Both the position numbers and the translations under genes were made by a program. The notes below the pieces were generated by a model that saw only the letters and a list, made by a program, of their open reading frames with translations, was not told the DNA's origin and ran no database searches. From assembly GCF_036884255.1 (NCBI RefSeq), contig NZ_CP145605.1, forward strand, positions 6,075,001 to 6,139,000: a DNA stretch of 64,000 nucleotides, in the 5' to 3' direction. Positions 7,558 to 16,012 of the stretch are shown piece after piece. Origin of the DNA: Paenibacillus tundrae (GTDB lineage: Bacteria; Bacillota; Bacilli; Paenibacillales; Paenibacillaceae). Position 1 is the stretch's first letter. Every line of letters starts with the position of its first letter.

Positions 7558-8656
7558 GAACAGCCTCTTGGTATGCTTCTAGTCGTTTATCAAACTCTTC
7601 TTCCGTCTCGTTGAAACGCATAACGTGGATCGCTTCCGGATCAAAATATAGACCGATTCGTGCACCTACGTCAGCTTTCTTCGTGGAATGCACCAACCAT
7701 TCATTGCCCGCATCATCGTAGGTAGAGATCTCGTAATGTACCCCGCGGAATAGCTGGGAGTCTACGTTGACCTTCATTTTCCCTTGTTCCTCGGTCGTGA
7801 TCTCCAGATCCTCCGGACGGATTACAATCTCAACAGGTTCATCTGGTTGTAACCCCTGATCCACACATTCATACTCTGCACCAGCAAACTCCACCACAAA
7901 ATCCTGCTTCATTTTACCGGATACAATGTTAGATTCCCCGATGAAATCTGCGACAAAACGGTTGATCGGCTCATCATAGATGTCATTCGGCGTCCCGCTC
8001 TGCTGGATCACACCACCGTTCAGGACAAAGATCTCATCTGACATCGCGAGTGCTTCCTCCTGATCATGCGTGACAAAAATAAACGTGATTCCCAGCCGTT
8101 GCTGTAATTCACGCAGCTCATACTGCATCTCCGTACGAAGCTTCAGATCGAGTGCTGATAACGGCTCGTCCAGCAGCAAGATTTCGGGTTCGTTGACGAT
8201 TGCACGAGCAATGGCAACACGTTGTCTCTGACCACCAGACATCTCGCCTATTTCACGGTTTTCATAACCGGATAGGTTGACGAATTTGAGTGCTTCCAAT
8301 ACTTTGCTGCGAATTTCAGCCGTTTTCATCTTTTTGATGCGCAAACCAAAAGCGACGTTCTCAAACACATTCAAATGTGGGAATAATGCGTAATCTTGAA
8401 ATACCGTGTTCACTTGCCGCTGATGGGCAGGCACACTGTTAATTAAGGCACCGTTAAAATAAATGCTGCCTTGTGTTGGCGTTGCAAAGCCAGCAATCAG
8501 TCGCAAAATGGTTGTTTTACCACAGCCTGACGGTCCTAATAATGTATAAAATTTACCTCGCTCGATCTCAAAGCTAACTTGCTTCAGTACAGCCTCATCT
8601 TGATCATATTGCTGAGTTACCCGGTCGAACCGGATAATCGGTTGTTGATCTGACAT
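7547..8656 (-). CDS. potA: Polyamine ABC transporter ATP-binding protein
   Basis: ATPase of the importer, 369 residues. Walker A GPSGCGKTT is at 41-49, followed by the Q-loop VFQDYALFP, the signature MSGGQRQRVAIARA, Walker B EILLLDEPLSALD and the switch histidine in FVTHDQEEAL. A C-terminal TOBE-type regulatory domain follows from about residue 285 (EIVIRPEDLEI). First gene of potABCD. A TATAAT hexamer lies about 50 bp upstream on this strand, but no good -35 partner is seen. Two other parts of the window carry a second PotA-like gene and its permeases. Confidence 0.93.
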   Translation of the reverse strand: MSDQQPIIRFDRVTQQYDQDEAVLKQVSFEIERGKFYTLLGPSGCGKTTILRLIAGFATPTQGSIYFNGALINSVPAHQRQVNTVFQDYALFPHLNVFENVAFGLRIKKMKTAEIRSKVLEALKFVNLSGYENREIGEMSGGQRQRVAIARAIVNEPEILLLDEPLSALDLKLRTEMQYELRELQQRLGITFIFVTHDQEEALAMSDEIFVLNGGVIQQSGTPNDIYDEPINRFVADFIGESNIVSGKMKQDFVVEFAGAEYECVDQGLQPDEPVEIVIRPEDLEITTEEQGKMKVNVDSQLFRGVHYEISTYDDAGNEWLVHSTKKADVGARIGLYFDPEAIHVMRFNETEEEFDKRLEAYQEAVHAD

Positions 8657-9031
8657 ACCATTTCGCCCCCTTAAACTTGAGGTTTATCCTAAAGAACCTT
8701 ATCCATTATACACAACTTTGATTCAGCCATGTTTCGAATAAGGTTAATGTAACTTATTTTTTTTCGTTTTTAAAGACATTCCGTTAAATACTAGATCCAA
8801 AACGTTCCTCTTCATCTATAAGTGTCGACATTTCAGATATCTGGCAAACGTATGAAGGGCAATAAAACAGTACATAAGGCGTCCCACCAGGACGTCTTTT
8901 TATTTTTTTGATTTTTCTTCTCTCCTGAGCAGTTGGCACATACAATGTCGTGGATATGTCTATCTATACGTATACATGTCCCTTAGCTTTTTTTGCTGCA
9001 TGATCTCTTGATCGAGAGAGGAGTCTTATTG
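8657..9031. other. Intergenic region between divergent potA and MFS gene
   Basis: It holds the likely potA promoter (TATAAT on the minus strand at 8705-8710), a plus-strand terminator-like hairpin at 8875-8905 and AT-rich sequence. No tRNA, riboswitch or convincing small gene is seen; a 19-codon ATG frame at 8850-8909 runs through the hairpin and has no ribosome site. Confidence 0.5.
8875..8905 (+). terminator. Terminator-like hairpin upstream of the MFS gene
   Basis: AAGGCGTCC-cacca-GGACGTCTTTTT followed by more T's on the plus strand. No plus-strand gene precedes it, so it may be an attenuator in the leader of the downstream transporter gene or the end of an unannotated small RNA. This is inference from position only. 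Confidence 0.55.
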
Positions 9032-10306
9032 GTGGATATCCGACGTAACCTCGTTTTGCTTATGCTCATTTGTTTTCTCAGTCAGATGGGCGGCTTCATG
9101 ATCATCCCTCTGTTTCCTTTATTCATTGAAGAATTCGGGATGAGCGGATGGATGATGGGCATTATTTTTGCACTCTTTTATGTCGGGAAAGTACTGGGTG
9201 GTATCCCTGCCGCCGCTCTATATCGCAAACTGGGGGGCAAGAAAGCTCTGATTCTCATGCTCCTGATGCTCGCCGTCTGCATGGCGGGTTTTGCTGTCTC
9301 TTCCACTGCTCTACTCTTCGGTTCATTGCGGCTACTTCAAGGATTCGCCTCTACAGGTCTTACAGTAATAGTACGATCCATCGTTGGGGATGAAGGCGAT
9401 GTAAGCAACCGTGGGTTATATAACGGCTACATCAGCAGCAGTGAAGGCGGCGGTATGGTTCTTGGCCCTGTCATTAGTGGCTGGTTAGCATTACACTGGC
9501 CTTTATCCGTCCCCTTTTGGCTAGTTACACTCTGCTGTCTTATGGCTATGGGTGCAGCGTGGAGCATGAAGGGCAGGAGCACCACATACCTGGATATACT
9601 AGTAACGCAAGATCTGAATACACATAACCCTTCCTCTCCTACTACAGATCCACCTCCTATCCCCACCAATGCCGCTGCATTCGTAAACCCTGATCCTGAT
9701 CAAAGTAACCTCCCTGACACAGATAACCCGGCACGATCGCAGAGACAACAATTTATTGGTTATGCCACCGTTCATTTTCTTGAGATGAGTGCCTATGCTG
9801 TATTCCTGACCTACTTCGCTCTGTATGCGGCTCATATTATGCAGTGGAACCCACTCCAGACCAGTCTGGCCTTCACCGTTGCGGGTCTCTCCACACTGGC
9901 GGCAGCACCCGTTGCAGGTTATTTGTCCGACCGCATGGGCGATCGTTTGTTGTTATGTATGCTCGGTATGCTGATGATCGGTATTGAAGTAATCGTATTT
10001 CTAAGCACGGCGTCTTATCTATGGGTATATGTGGGCATGTTGATTGGAGGCGTGGGCGGTGCATGTTATATGGATTCGTTCTTCGCACACGTCGGTGACC
10101 ACATTCCGGAAAAGAATCGGAGTAACGTGATTGGAAAGATTGTGTCTGCTGCGGAGATCGGCTCCATCGTGTCCCCGATCATCGCTGCATTACTCGTTGA
10201 GTACAGCTCTCTATATGCCGTATTTGTGTTCAATCTGCTGTTGATTGCCGCCGCTATTGGGGTTCAAGCTGTCATGCGCAGCCGTCACCGAGTGCATCAA
10301 AGGTAG
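9032..10306 (+). CDS. MFS transporter (drug/sugar efflux type)
   Basis: A 12-helix major facilitator of about 424 residues. The N-terminal half has the cytoplasmic loop 2-3 motif in the form GKVLGGIPAAALYRKLGGKKALI, and the second half has the equivalent LAAAPVAGYLSDRMGDRLLL. A hydrophilic central linker (residues about 190-240, rich in Thr, Pro, Asn and Asp) separates the halves. GTG at 9032 follows AGAGGAG with an 8-base gap; the in-frame TTG just before it is an alternative, and the frame's upstream start at 8993 lacks a ribosome site. Substrate unknown; an intrinsic terminator follows. Confidence 0.82.
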   Translation: MDIRRNLVLLMLICFLSQMGGFMIIPLFPLFIEEFGMSGWMMGIIFALFYVGKVLGGIPAAALYRKLGGKKALILMLLMLAVCMAGFAVSSTALLFGSLRLLQGFASTGLTVIVRSIVGDEGDVSNRGLYNGYISSSEGGGMVLGPVISGWLALHWPLSVPFWLVTLCCLMAMGAAWSMKGRSTTYLDILVTQDLNTHNPSSPTTDPPPIPTNAAAFVNPDPDQSNLPDTDNPARSQRQQFIGYATVHFLEMSAYAVFLTYFALYAAHIMQWNPLQTSLAFTVAGLSTLAAAPVAGYLSDRMGDRLLLCMLGMLMIGIEVIVFLSTASYLWVYVGMLIGGVGGACYMDSFFAHVGDHIPEKNRSNVIGKIVSAAEIGSIVSPIIAALLVEYSSLYAVFVFNLLLIAAAIGVQAVMRSRHRVHQR

Positions 10307-10342
10307 CCCTTCCCTCTTACTGTATTCATCACTGAAAAAGAC

Positions 10343-10380
10343 GATTGGAGCAGCATTACTGTGCTCCGATTATTTATTTG
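10343..10380 (+). terminator. Terminator after the MFS gene
   Basis: ATTGGAGCA and TGCTCCGAT form a 9-bp stem, then TATTTATTT. Its tail runs into the palindrome upstream of the MarR gene. Confidence 0.7.
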
Positions 10381-10433
10381 CATTTTGCAAATAAATGCAG
10401 TAGATTGAATTCAATCCAATGAATCGGTATAAC
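10372..10433 (+). promoter_or_regulatory. MarR-operon promoter with two palindromic operators
   Basis: A SigA-type promoter, TTGAAT (10405-10410), 17-bp spacer, TATAAC (10428-10433). Palindrome 1 at 10372-10396 is a perfect 11-3-11 inverted repeat with arm ATTTATTTGCA. Palindrome 2, GATTGAATTCAATC at 10403-10416, covers the -35 box. MarR proteins commonly bind such sites to repress themselves, so this is the likely autoregulatory region. That part is inference. Confidence 0.7.
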
Positions 10434-10465
10434 TTCACGACTATAAAGCCAAGGTGGCGATCTTC

Positions 10466-10942
10466 ATGACTGAAAGAATTCCTCAGCAACAAGTGAATGA
10501 TGCTTTATTTTCATTTTTACAGAGTATTTATCTATTCGAACAGAGAGAGGTTGAACGATTCCACGTCGATTGGAATGAGGTGTATCTACTCCAGCTTCTG
10601 ATCCGGTATCCAGGTATGCGAATATCCGAGATTTCGAATCGCATGAGAGTGAAGGACTTTGTAACAAGCCGGATGGTGACCAAACTCGAAAAGGCAGGGC
10701 TCGCGAATCGAACCACCTCGAAGACCGATAAACGAGTCGTTGAAGTGTTCATCACCTCCGAAGGCAGAGCCAAGATTCAATCTATTGAGGATTTCAACTA
10801 TTCAACGGTATCCTCCAGTCTTCACCACTTCACCCCTGAGCAGATCCATATGCTGCTACACACCATTGGGCAGCTTGACACACTTCTGAATCTCAAGCCC
10901 GAAGGAGAGGATCAGCATGACCACAACGACACTAAATCATAA
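10466..10942 (+). CDS. MarR family transcriptional regulator
   Basis: A 158-residue winged-helix regulator. The wHTH reads EVYLLQLLIRYPGMRISEISNRMRVKDFVTSRMVTKLEKAGLANRTTSKTDKRVVEVFITSEGRAKI, with the wing containing TDKR as in the family. ATG at 10466 follows AAGGTGG with an 8-base gap; GTG at 10454 lies inside that site. The coding region overlaps the next gene by 26 bp, so the regulator is cotranscribed with the SDR and decarboxylase-like genes. Two palindromes lie at its promoter. The ligand is unknown. Confidence 0.88.
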   Translation: MTERIPQQQVNDALFSFLQSIYLFEQREVERFHVDWNEVYLLQLLIRYPGMRISEISNRMRVKDFVTSRMVTKLEKAGLANRTTSKTDKRVVEVFITSEGRAKIQSIEDFNYSTVSSSLHHFTPEQIHMLLHTIGQLDTLLNLKPEGEDQHDHNDTKS

Positions 10943-11711
10943 GAAGGTCATTGTTACCGGAGCCTCCTCGGGAATAGGGTTAGAAGTTGTAAAGCTGCTC
11001 CTCCAGCAAAATTGCACCATCGTGGCCGCGGCCAAAGAAATCGGCGGTCTAACGCCGGATGATATTCAGTTATTCGCCTATGTCGGTGACCTGTCCACAC
11101 AGGAAGGAATTGATCAGTTATTCGATTTTGCCCTTGACGTCATGGGTGACGTTGATATTTTTGTCGCCAATGCAGGCTTTGCTTATTATGAGCTGCTCGG
11201 CTCGCCAGACTGGCAACATATCTCCAACATCTTTAACATCAATACCTTCGGAGCGATCTACAGTGCACAGAAGATGAAGCAGCTTCTTGGGGATCGTCCA
11301 TATACCGTCATGTGCACAGCCAGTGGAATGGGGATTCTGCCACTGCCCGGATATGCACTCTACAGTGCAACGAAGGCGGCGATTCGCGGGTTTGCCCAGG
11401 CATACCGATATGAGCTGAGCTCAGGTCAACACTTCAAAGTCATATACCCCATCTCCACCCGTACCGATTTCTTCAAAAATGCAGGTAATAGCCCTATGCC
11501 GTGGCCTTCACAAACGGCGGCAGCCGTCGCTTCTGCTCTGGTCAGAGGGTTAGGCTCGGGGAAAAGAGACATCTACCCTTCGTTGACTTTTCGTTTAATG
11601 AATACACTTAATCGCATTTTTCCATTTGTTTTACGTTTATACGCCAATCATGAAAATGCAAAATTACAACAGTGGGTTCAGCAGAAGCAAAGAGAGGAGA
11701 AACTCAAATGA
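10917..11711 (+). CDS. Short-chain dehydrogenase/reductase
   Basis: A classical SDR of 264 residues: the cofactor motif TGASSGIG at about 13-20, the NAG motif in VANAGFAYYE at about 84-93, and the active site S..YxxxK as CTASGMGILPLPGYALYSATKAA around 135-157. The C-terminal basic tail extends past the SDR core. It starts inside the MarR gene after GGAGAGGATCAGC and its stop overlaps the start of the next gene (ATGA). It reduces or oxidises an unknown carbonyl/alcohol, plausibly the same compound handled by the decarboxylase-like partner. Confidence 0.87.
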   Translation: MTTTTLNHKKVIVTGASSGIGLEVVKLLLQQNCTIVAAAKEIGGLTPDDIQLFAYVGDLSTQEGIDQLFDFALDVMGDVDIFVANAGFAYYELLGSPDWQHISNIFNINTFGAIYSAQKMKQLLGDRPYTVMCTASGMGILPLPGYALYSATKAAIRGFAQAYRYELSSGQHFKVIYPISTRTDFFKNAGNSPMPWPSQTAAAVASALVRGLGSGKRDIYPSLTFRLMNTLNRIFPFVLRLYANHENAKLQQWVQQKQREEKLK

Positions 11712-12349
11712 ATCATTATCCAGCTCCCTGGCAGCTCCAGGGCTCAGGTTACATATTAATCTATCGTTTCACTAAGGAATTTGTAGCGCAGCATGGGCGG
11801 GTGCCCGCTTTTCTAGAAGGTCAGTTCAGTGGGGGATTGGGGAGTGTGATGCTCGTGAATTACGAGTCTTCTGACGCCGGACCTTATGGAGAATTGCTCT
11901 TCATCCCAGGAAAGTTCCATCACCAAGGCCGCAAACTTAATACGATTAGCAAAATATATGTATCCACGTCAGATAGTGTAGATAATGGCTGGGAGAACTG
12001 GGGCATTCCGAAGGAGCTTGCTGCGTTCTCATTCCAGAAGCTGGCTTCTGGTAAAGAACACGTGCAAGTTAGTCAAGCTGGGGTATCCATTGCTGATCTG
12101 ACCTTATCTGCATTTGGCCCAAGCTTTCCCGTTAACACACGCCTGCTACCATTCCCGCTCGTTCAACAGCATCAACAGCAATTGTATTACACACAATTTT
12201 CCGGCAAAGGGAAAGGCAGACTCGCCAAGATTGACGAGCTGTCCATCAACGCTGCATTGTTCCCTGATATCTCGCTCTGCAAGCCATGGGCGCTGCTTAA
12301 GGTTGATCCGTTTGCAATCACATTCCCTGTTGCTACTATCCAGAGGTAA
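11708..12349 (+). CDS. Acetoacetate decarboxylase-like protein
   Basis: A 213-residue protein of the acetoacetate decarboxylase superfamily. The segment WENWGIPKELAAFSF aligns with the family's active-site region GFPKKLA. The Schiff-base lysine is kept, while the neighbouring lysine of the authentic enzyme is Glu here, so the activity may be hydrolysis or another Schiff-base reaction rather than acetoacetate decarboxylation. ATG overlaps the SDR stop by four bases and is preceded by AGAGGAGAAACTCAA. Third gene of the MarR-SDR operon. Family-level call is good; the reaction is unknown. Confidence 0.75.
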   Translation: MNHYPAPWQLQGSGYILIYRFTKEFVAQHGRVPAFLEGQFSGGLGSVMLVNYESSDAGPYGELLFIPGKFHHQGRKLNTISKIYVSTSDSVDNGWENWGIPKELAAFSFQKLASGKEHVQVSQAGVSIADLTLSAFGPSFPVNTRLLPFPLVQQHQQQLYYTQFSGKGKGRLAKIDELSINAALFPDISLCKPWALLKVDPFAITFPVATIQR

Positions 12350-12416
12350 GAAACTGACGGCTCATTGAACCACCTTCCTATCTGCCAGATGGAGCCCGAT
12401 GAATCATCAATCCTTT

Positions 12417-12458
12417 AAAAAAAGAACCCGCTCGCACCATATTAATGGGCAAACGGGC
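12417..12458 (-). terminator. Terminator of the nitric oxide synthase gene
   Basis: On the minus strand a stem CCCGTTTGC.CAT / ATGG.GCGAGCGGG is followed by a T7 run. The hairpin overlaps the last codons of the gene. Confidence 0.7.
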
Positions 12459-13659
12459 ACTTCGGGGAATGATCTGATGGTAGCTGCTCTTCCCCAGCCG
12501 ATGCAGCAGCTCTATCCTGATTGTCTAATGCAGTCTCAGATGCATTCTCAGAGTTCGCTCCAGCTAGATTTATCACTGGATCTTGATGGAAAAAGTTCGG
12601 TTTCAAAATCTCATTGCGGTACGAGCTATGGAAAATATGCGATGTCGCGGGAGATACTGGCGGTATGAGCCACACCCAATCCCCCGTCAACTCTCGCCCA
12701 GCCTTTTCTTCCCGTTGCTCAAATAAAGCAAACTGTGTGGCCGCTGTGTGGTGATCCACGATGCTTACGCCAGCTTTCTTAAACGAATGTAACACAGCAA
12801 CATTCAGTTCAACGAGTGCCCGATCTTTCCACAGGGTCGTTTCACTGTTCGTGCTCAGGCCTAGTGCCTTCGCCACCACAGGTAGTTTGTTGTATCGGAA
12901 CGTATCTGCTAAGTTACGCGCACCGATCTCCGTTCCCATATACCAGCCGTTAAATGGTGCAGCCGGATAGGATATTCCCCCAATCTCCAGCCGCATGTCA
13001 GCAATCATCGGTACACCGTACCAACGCATACCAAGCTCAGCGATTTCAGGACGTTCTGGATGCTCAATCGTGACTTCTACGATATCCTCTTCAGGTACCG
13101 GATACCATTCTGGTTGTCCACCCTGAGCCTGCATAATGATGGGGAGCACATCATACGCCGTCCCAGCTCCCTGCCATCCAAGCTCCATTGCGGCACGCGT
13201 TAGCTCCAGTGAGGCGGGATCACCCACAATACCTTCGGCAGTTTCATACCCTGCATAACGAATCAACTGATGATTCCAGATACGTACAGGTGCTCCTTGT
13301 GGTCCAGCTGGAGGAAGAATTGTGATCGTAGGTATAATCTTACCGCCATTGGAAGCCACCCGAATATGATGTAGCACGGCATCGGCAGCTGTTGCGACTG
13401 TATCTGCATGACGAGCATCAATAACACGCAAGCTATCCCAGAATAATCGTCCTATACATCGATTGCTATTACGCCATGCCATTTTGCACCCTTGTTCCAG
13501 TTCTTCTAAAGTGTGCGTATATGTGCCCTTTTCCTCGATTTCATGTTGGACAGCAATAAGCCGGGCCTCCGCATCTTCACGCGAATAACCCAGCTCATCG
13601 TAACATCTATATATAAAGTGTTCTGCTTCTTCCTTCAGTTCTCCCAGGTCTGTCCGCAT
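12442..13659 (-). CDS. nos: Bacterial nitric oxide synthase (oxygenase domain only)
   Basis: Heme- and pterin-binding NOS oxygenase, 405 residues, which makes NO from arginine using separate reductases. The heme-ligand region WRNSNRCIGRLFWDSL (Cys near residue 67), GWYMGTEIGARN, TTLWKDRALVELNVAVLHSFKKAGVSIVDHHTA and the C-terminal DWVWLIPPVSPATSHIFH are all typical. It is about 40 residues longer than Bacillus enzymes: a flexible Ala/Ser/Glu tail ends in HSPKCPFAH, a Cys-Pro element like a heme-regulatory motif. A strong ribosome site is not obvious before ATG 13659. Monocistronic, with its own terminator, next to Dps. Confidence 0.95.
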   Translation of the reverse strand: MRTDLGELKEEAEHFIYRCYDELGYSREDAEARLIAVQHEIEEKGTYTHTLEELEQGCKMAWRNSNRCIGRLFWDSLRVIDARHADTVATAADAVLHHIRVASNGGKIIPTITILPPAGPQGAPVRIWNHQLIRYAGYETAEGIVGDPASLELTRAAMELGWQGAGTAYDVLPIIMQAQGGQPEWYPVPEEDIVEVTIEHPERPEIAELGMRWYGVPMIADMRLEIGGISYPAAPFNGWYMGTEIGARNLADTFRYNKLPVVAKALGLSTNSETTLWKDRALVELNVAVLHSFKKAGVSIVDHHTAATQFALFEQREEKAGRELTGDWVWLIPPVSPATSHIFHSSYRNEILKPNFFHQDPVINLAGANSENASETALDNQDRAAASAGEEQLPSDHSPKCPFAH

Positions 13660-13866
13660 CGTTCATTCCACCATTCCATCCATCTTGAATGCCCTCATTA
13701 TACGGTAAGCAAATTCAATTTGTAAGCGAACAGACACTTTGTTCACGGACTCTACACATCGCTGTCAGGCTATAGGATAACCTTGCACCGATTAGCAGTT
13801 TATTGGAGGCAAGTTAGGATTACGCTGTAGGGTTTTGGTTGTAGGGATCACGACTTCAAGGAACCA

Positions 13867-14346
13867 TTATTTACCCAGAAAAGCATTCAGCATCCATACC
13901 TCTTTATCCAGTCCGGCCGTGAAACCAATCAGCATATCTTCGGTTGCTTTGTCATCTGCTGCACTCGCTGCTTGGATACCTTCGTTAATCACGTTCAACA
14001 TCAGGCGTAGATCCGCAACAACAGCTTCAACCATACGTTCTGCAGTGAATTGCCCTTGTGTTTCTTCAATAGGAGACAAGCGTAGTTGCTCCGACATCGT
14101 CGCAACCGGACGTCCACCGATGGTCAACAAACGCTCTGCTGCTTCATCCATATGAGCTGTAGCCAAGTTGTACAGTTCTTCGAATTTGGCGTGTAATGTG
14201 AAGAAGTGTGGCCCTTGAACATACCAGTGGAAATGATGTAATTTCGTGTACAGTACAGACCAGCCTGCGATCTGACGGTTAAGTAACTCGTGAAGTTCAG
14301 TTGTTTCAGTTACAAATGGGTTGGTTTTAGTTTGCATTGTGCTCAT
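13867..14346 (-). CDS. dps: Dps family DNA-binding ferritin-like protein
   Basis: A miniferritin of 159 residues that stores iron and protects DNA from peroxide. The interface ferroxidase motif is intact: KLHHFHWYVQGPHFFTLHAKFEELYNLATAHMDEAAERLLTIGG, with the His, Asp and Glu ligands. ATG 14346 follows GAGAGGGGATTAATTCC. A 17-bp palindrome, TTTAGACTTAATCTAAA, and a TATAAT lie about 90-115 bp upstream and fit peroxide/iron control by a Fur/PerR-type repressor. The N terminus lacks a long basic tail, so DNA binding may be weak. Confidence 0.93.
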   Translation of the reverse strand: MSTMQTKTNPFVTETTELHELLNRQIAGWSVLYTKLHHFHWYVQGPHFFTLHAKFEELYNLATAHMDEAAERLLTIGGRPVATMSEQLRLSPIEETQGQFTAERMVEAVVADLRLMLNVINEGIQAASAADDKATEDMLIGFTAGLDKEVWMLNAFLGK

Positions 14347-14431
14347 GGAATTAATCCCCTCTCGAATTCATTATTTTAAGTTAATGGTAGTGAATATTGA
14401 GTTGCTTATGTTGTCGTTGTCACTTCTTTAA

Positions 14432-14464
14432 TTTAGACTTAATCTAAATCTTGTTTTAATTATA
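14432..14464 (-). promoter_or_regulatory. Candidate PerR/Fur-like operator and -10 box of dps
   Basis: Palindrome TTTAGACTTAATCTAAA at 14432-14448; its core is a 7-1-7 inverted repeat (TTAGATT/TTAGACT), the geometry of PerR/Fur boxes, though sequence agreement with TTATAAT-n-ATTATAA is partial. On the minus strand TATAAT lies at 14459-14464, just upstream of the palindrome, so a bound repressor would sit at the transcription start. Confidence 0.5.
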
Positions 14465-14547
14465 ACACTAGCTTGCTCACTTGGCTAGGCTTTCGGCTAT
14501 GTTATGAAATGAAGATTCTATGAAGGGAACTTCATCTATTTAGCATT

Positions 14548-14586
14548 AAAAAAGCAGCCCATCGTATGTTAACGATTGGACTGCTG
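14548..14586 (-). terminator. Terminator of the HAD hydrolase gene
   Basis: Minus-strand stem AGCAGTCCAATCGT / ACGATGGGCTGCT followed by T6, about 65 bp after the stop. Confidence 0.85.
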
Positions 14587-14651
14587 TATATCATTCAATT
14601 CATTTTTAACCTCAGTAGCTGATATCTATACATAAGGTACCATAATACGCA

Positions 14652-15389
14652 CTATGAAATCTCAGACAAAAGGGCTCGTTTGATGTCCTCATACGAATAA
14701 GCAACATGATGTGGTTGGTGATCCGATTCAGGCATGGCTTCACGATGATTGAACCAGATAACGCTCCATCCAGCATCTACTGCACCTACGACATCATTAC
14801 GCCATGAATCTCCAATGTAGTAGCTGTTAGAAGCCAATGTACCTGTTAGCTCGTTGACATGTTCGAATAGTCGCCGATCTGGTTTGGCGTAACCAATGGT
14901 GCCTGAGATGAAGATTCTCTCCTCTGGAATCAATCCGAATACATCCAATGCTTCTAGCTTGGTACGTTGGTGTGCTCCAGGGCCGTTCGTGATCAAGCCA
15001 ACAACATGCCCCTCGGCTGACAGTTTCCGAATCAGATCGTACGCGCCTTCAAAAGGTAATATCCGAAACTGGCAACTTAGATATTGCTGCTGCAATGCTT
15101 CTGCTTGTCCTGCTTGTAGTGACACACCGAACTCTTCTAAGGTCAGCTCGAACCGGCGACGACGCATCCGTTCCATAGCTGCCGGCTCCGGTACAGCGGA
15201 CAACCCCTCCTGCTCCGATAACCAATCACTATAGTAGCGGAAACGATGATATACCTCGCTGTAAGGAAAATCGTCCGGTAGGCCAAGAATATCCTGAAGA
15301 GCCCCGCGCAGTGGTTGCAGATGATCATATAACGTATCATCTACATCGAAAAATATAGCCTTCTTAGCATTCGGATTAGGTGGCATCAT
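14652..15389 (-). CDS. HAD-superfamily hydrolase (YjjG-like)
   Basis: A haloacid-dehalogenase-type phosphatase of 245 residues with a helical cap (subfamily IA). Motif I IFFDVDDTLYD is at about 12-22, motif II TNGPG near 132, and motif III GYAKPDRRLF followed by motif IV IGDSWRNDVVGA. The length and order match YjjG-like nucleotidases/phosphatases. ATG 15389 follows GAGGGAGTCTTAAAC. Monocistronic with its own terminator. The substrate is not predictable. Confidence 0.88.
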   Translation of the reverse strand: MMPPNPNAKKAIFFDVDDTLYDHLQPLRGALQDILGLPDDFPYSEVYHRFRYYSDWLSEQEGLSAVPEPAAMERMRRRRFELTLEEFGVSLQAGQAEALQQQYLSCQFRILPFEGAYDLIRKLSAEGHVVGLITNGPGAHQRTKLEALDVFGLIPEERIFISGTIGYAKPDRRLFEHVNELTGTLASNSYYIGDSWRNDVVGAVDAGWSVIWFNHREAMPESDHQPHHVAYSYEDIKRALLSEIS

Positions 15390-15591
15390 GTTTAAGACTC
15401 CCTCTCTCGTCTCTATATAATTGAGATAAACGTATGAAACAATTTTCCTTCTATAATAAAGGCTACAGAACAGCGAACGAATTCATTAACATATTAGAAT
15501 AATGTGGAATGCACTCCGTTGAATGTTATAATTAAGTTTCTATGAATACCTTATTTAACGACTCCAAGGAACCCTACAAGGAGGTATATTC

Positions 15592-15834
15592 ATGAAATTT
15601 TTCTCTTACCCGACTGAATATAAACGTATTGTGTACCATCTGATTCTAAACTGTAGCCTTCTGCTCTTTGCCGCGGCAGTGATGGTCTATGCTTTTTATA
15701 ATTTCCCTTCTGCTTCAACATTCAACTATGTACTCATTGCAATACCTATGACAGGTAGCGCCGTAAGATCAGTATACTATGTGATAAAGCTCAAGAAAAT
15801 GAGAACCGCCCAGAGTTCTGCATCCGAACTATAA
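15592..15834 (+). CDS. Small two-TM membrane protein
   Basis: An 80-residue protein with two hydrophobic helices (about residues 14-34 and 42-58) and a basic C-terminal tail (KLKKMRTAQ). A perfect AAGGAGG lies 7 bases before the ATG, so it is very probably translated. No domain is recognised; it resembles YrhC-like or other small Firmicute membrane proteins only in size and topology. It stands alone, upstream of a hairpin shared with the ade operon. Confidence 0.6.
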   Translation: MKFFSYPTEYKRIVYHLILNCSLLLFAAAVMVYAFYNFPSASTFNYVLIAIPMTGSAVRSVYYVIKLKKMRTAQSSASEL

Positions 15835-15861
15835 TTATCATCCTATCATACAGGATCGTCA

Positions 15862-15909
15862 AAAAAAGGTAAGTACACGGTATTTTCTCTACCATGCACT
15901 TACCTTTTG
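15862..15909. terminator. Bidirectional terminator, strongest for the ade operon
   Basis: AAAAGGTAAGT.CA and TG.ACTTACCTTTT form the stem. On the minus strand it is followed by a T7 run, about 100 bp after the ade stop; on the plus strand only a weak T tract follows the small membrane protein gene. Confidence 0.8.
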
Positions 15910-16012
15910 TATATTCCTCAGAACCCAGTTATTGAACCTCAAATGAATTTCATAGTCGATGCTGATGATTCACTGGGCTTTTTATATTTAGAAACGGATT
16001 TTCGAACAATCG

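Noticed and set aside
8850..8909. 19-codon ATG frame in the potA-MFS gap
   Set aside because: Its 3' half is the hairpin and T tract, and it has no ribosome site.
12399..12668. 89-residue plus-strand frame
   Set aside because: It is antisense to the nitric oxide synthase gene and its terminator, with no ribosome site.
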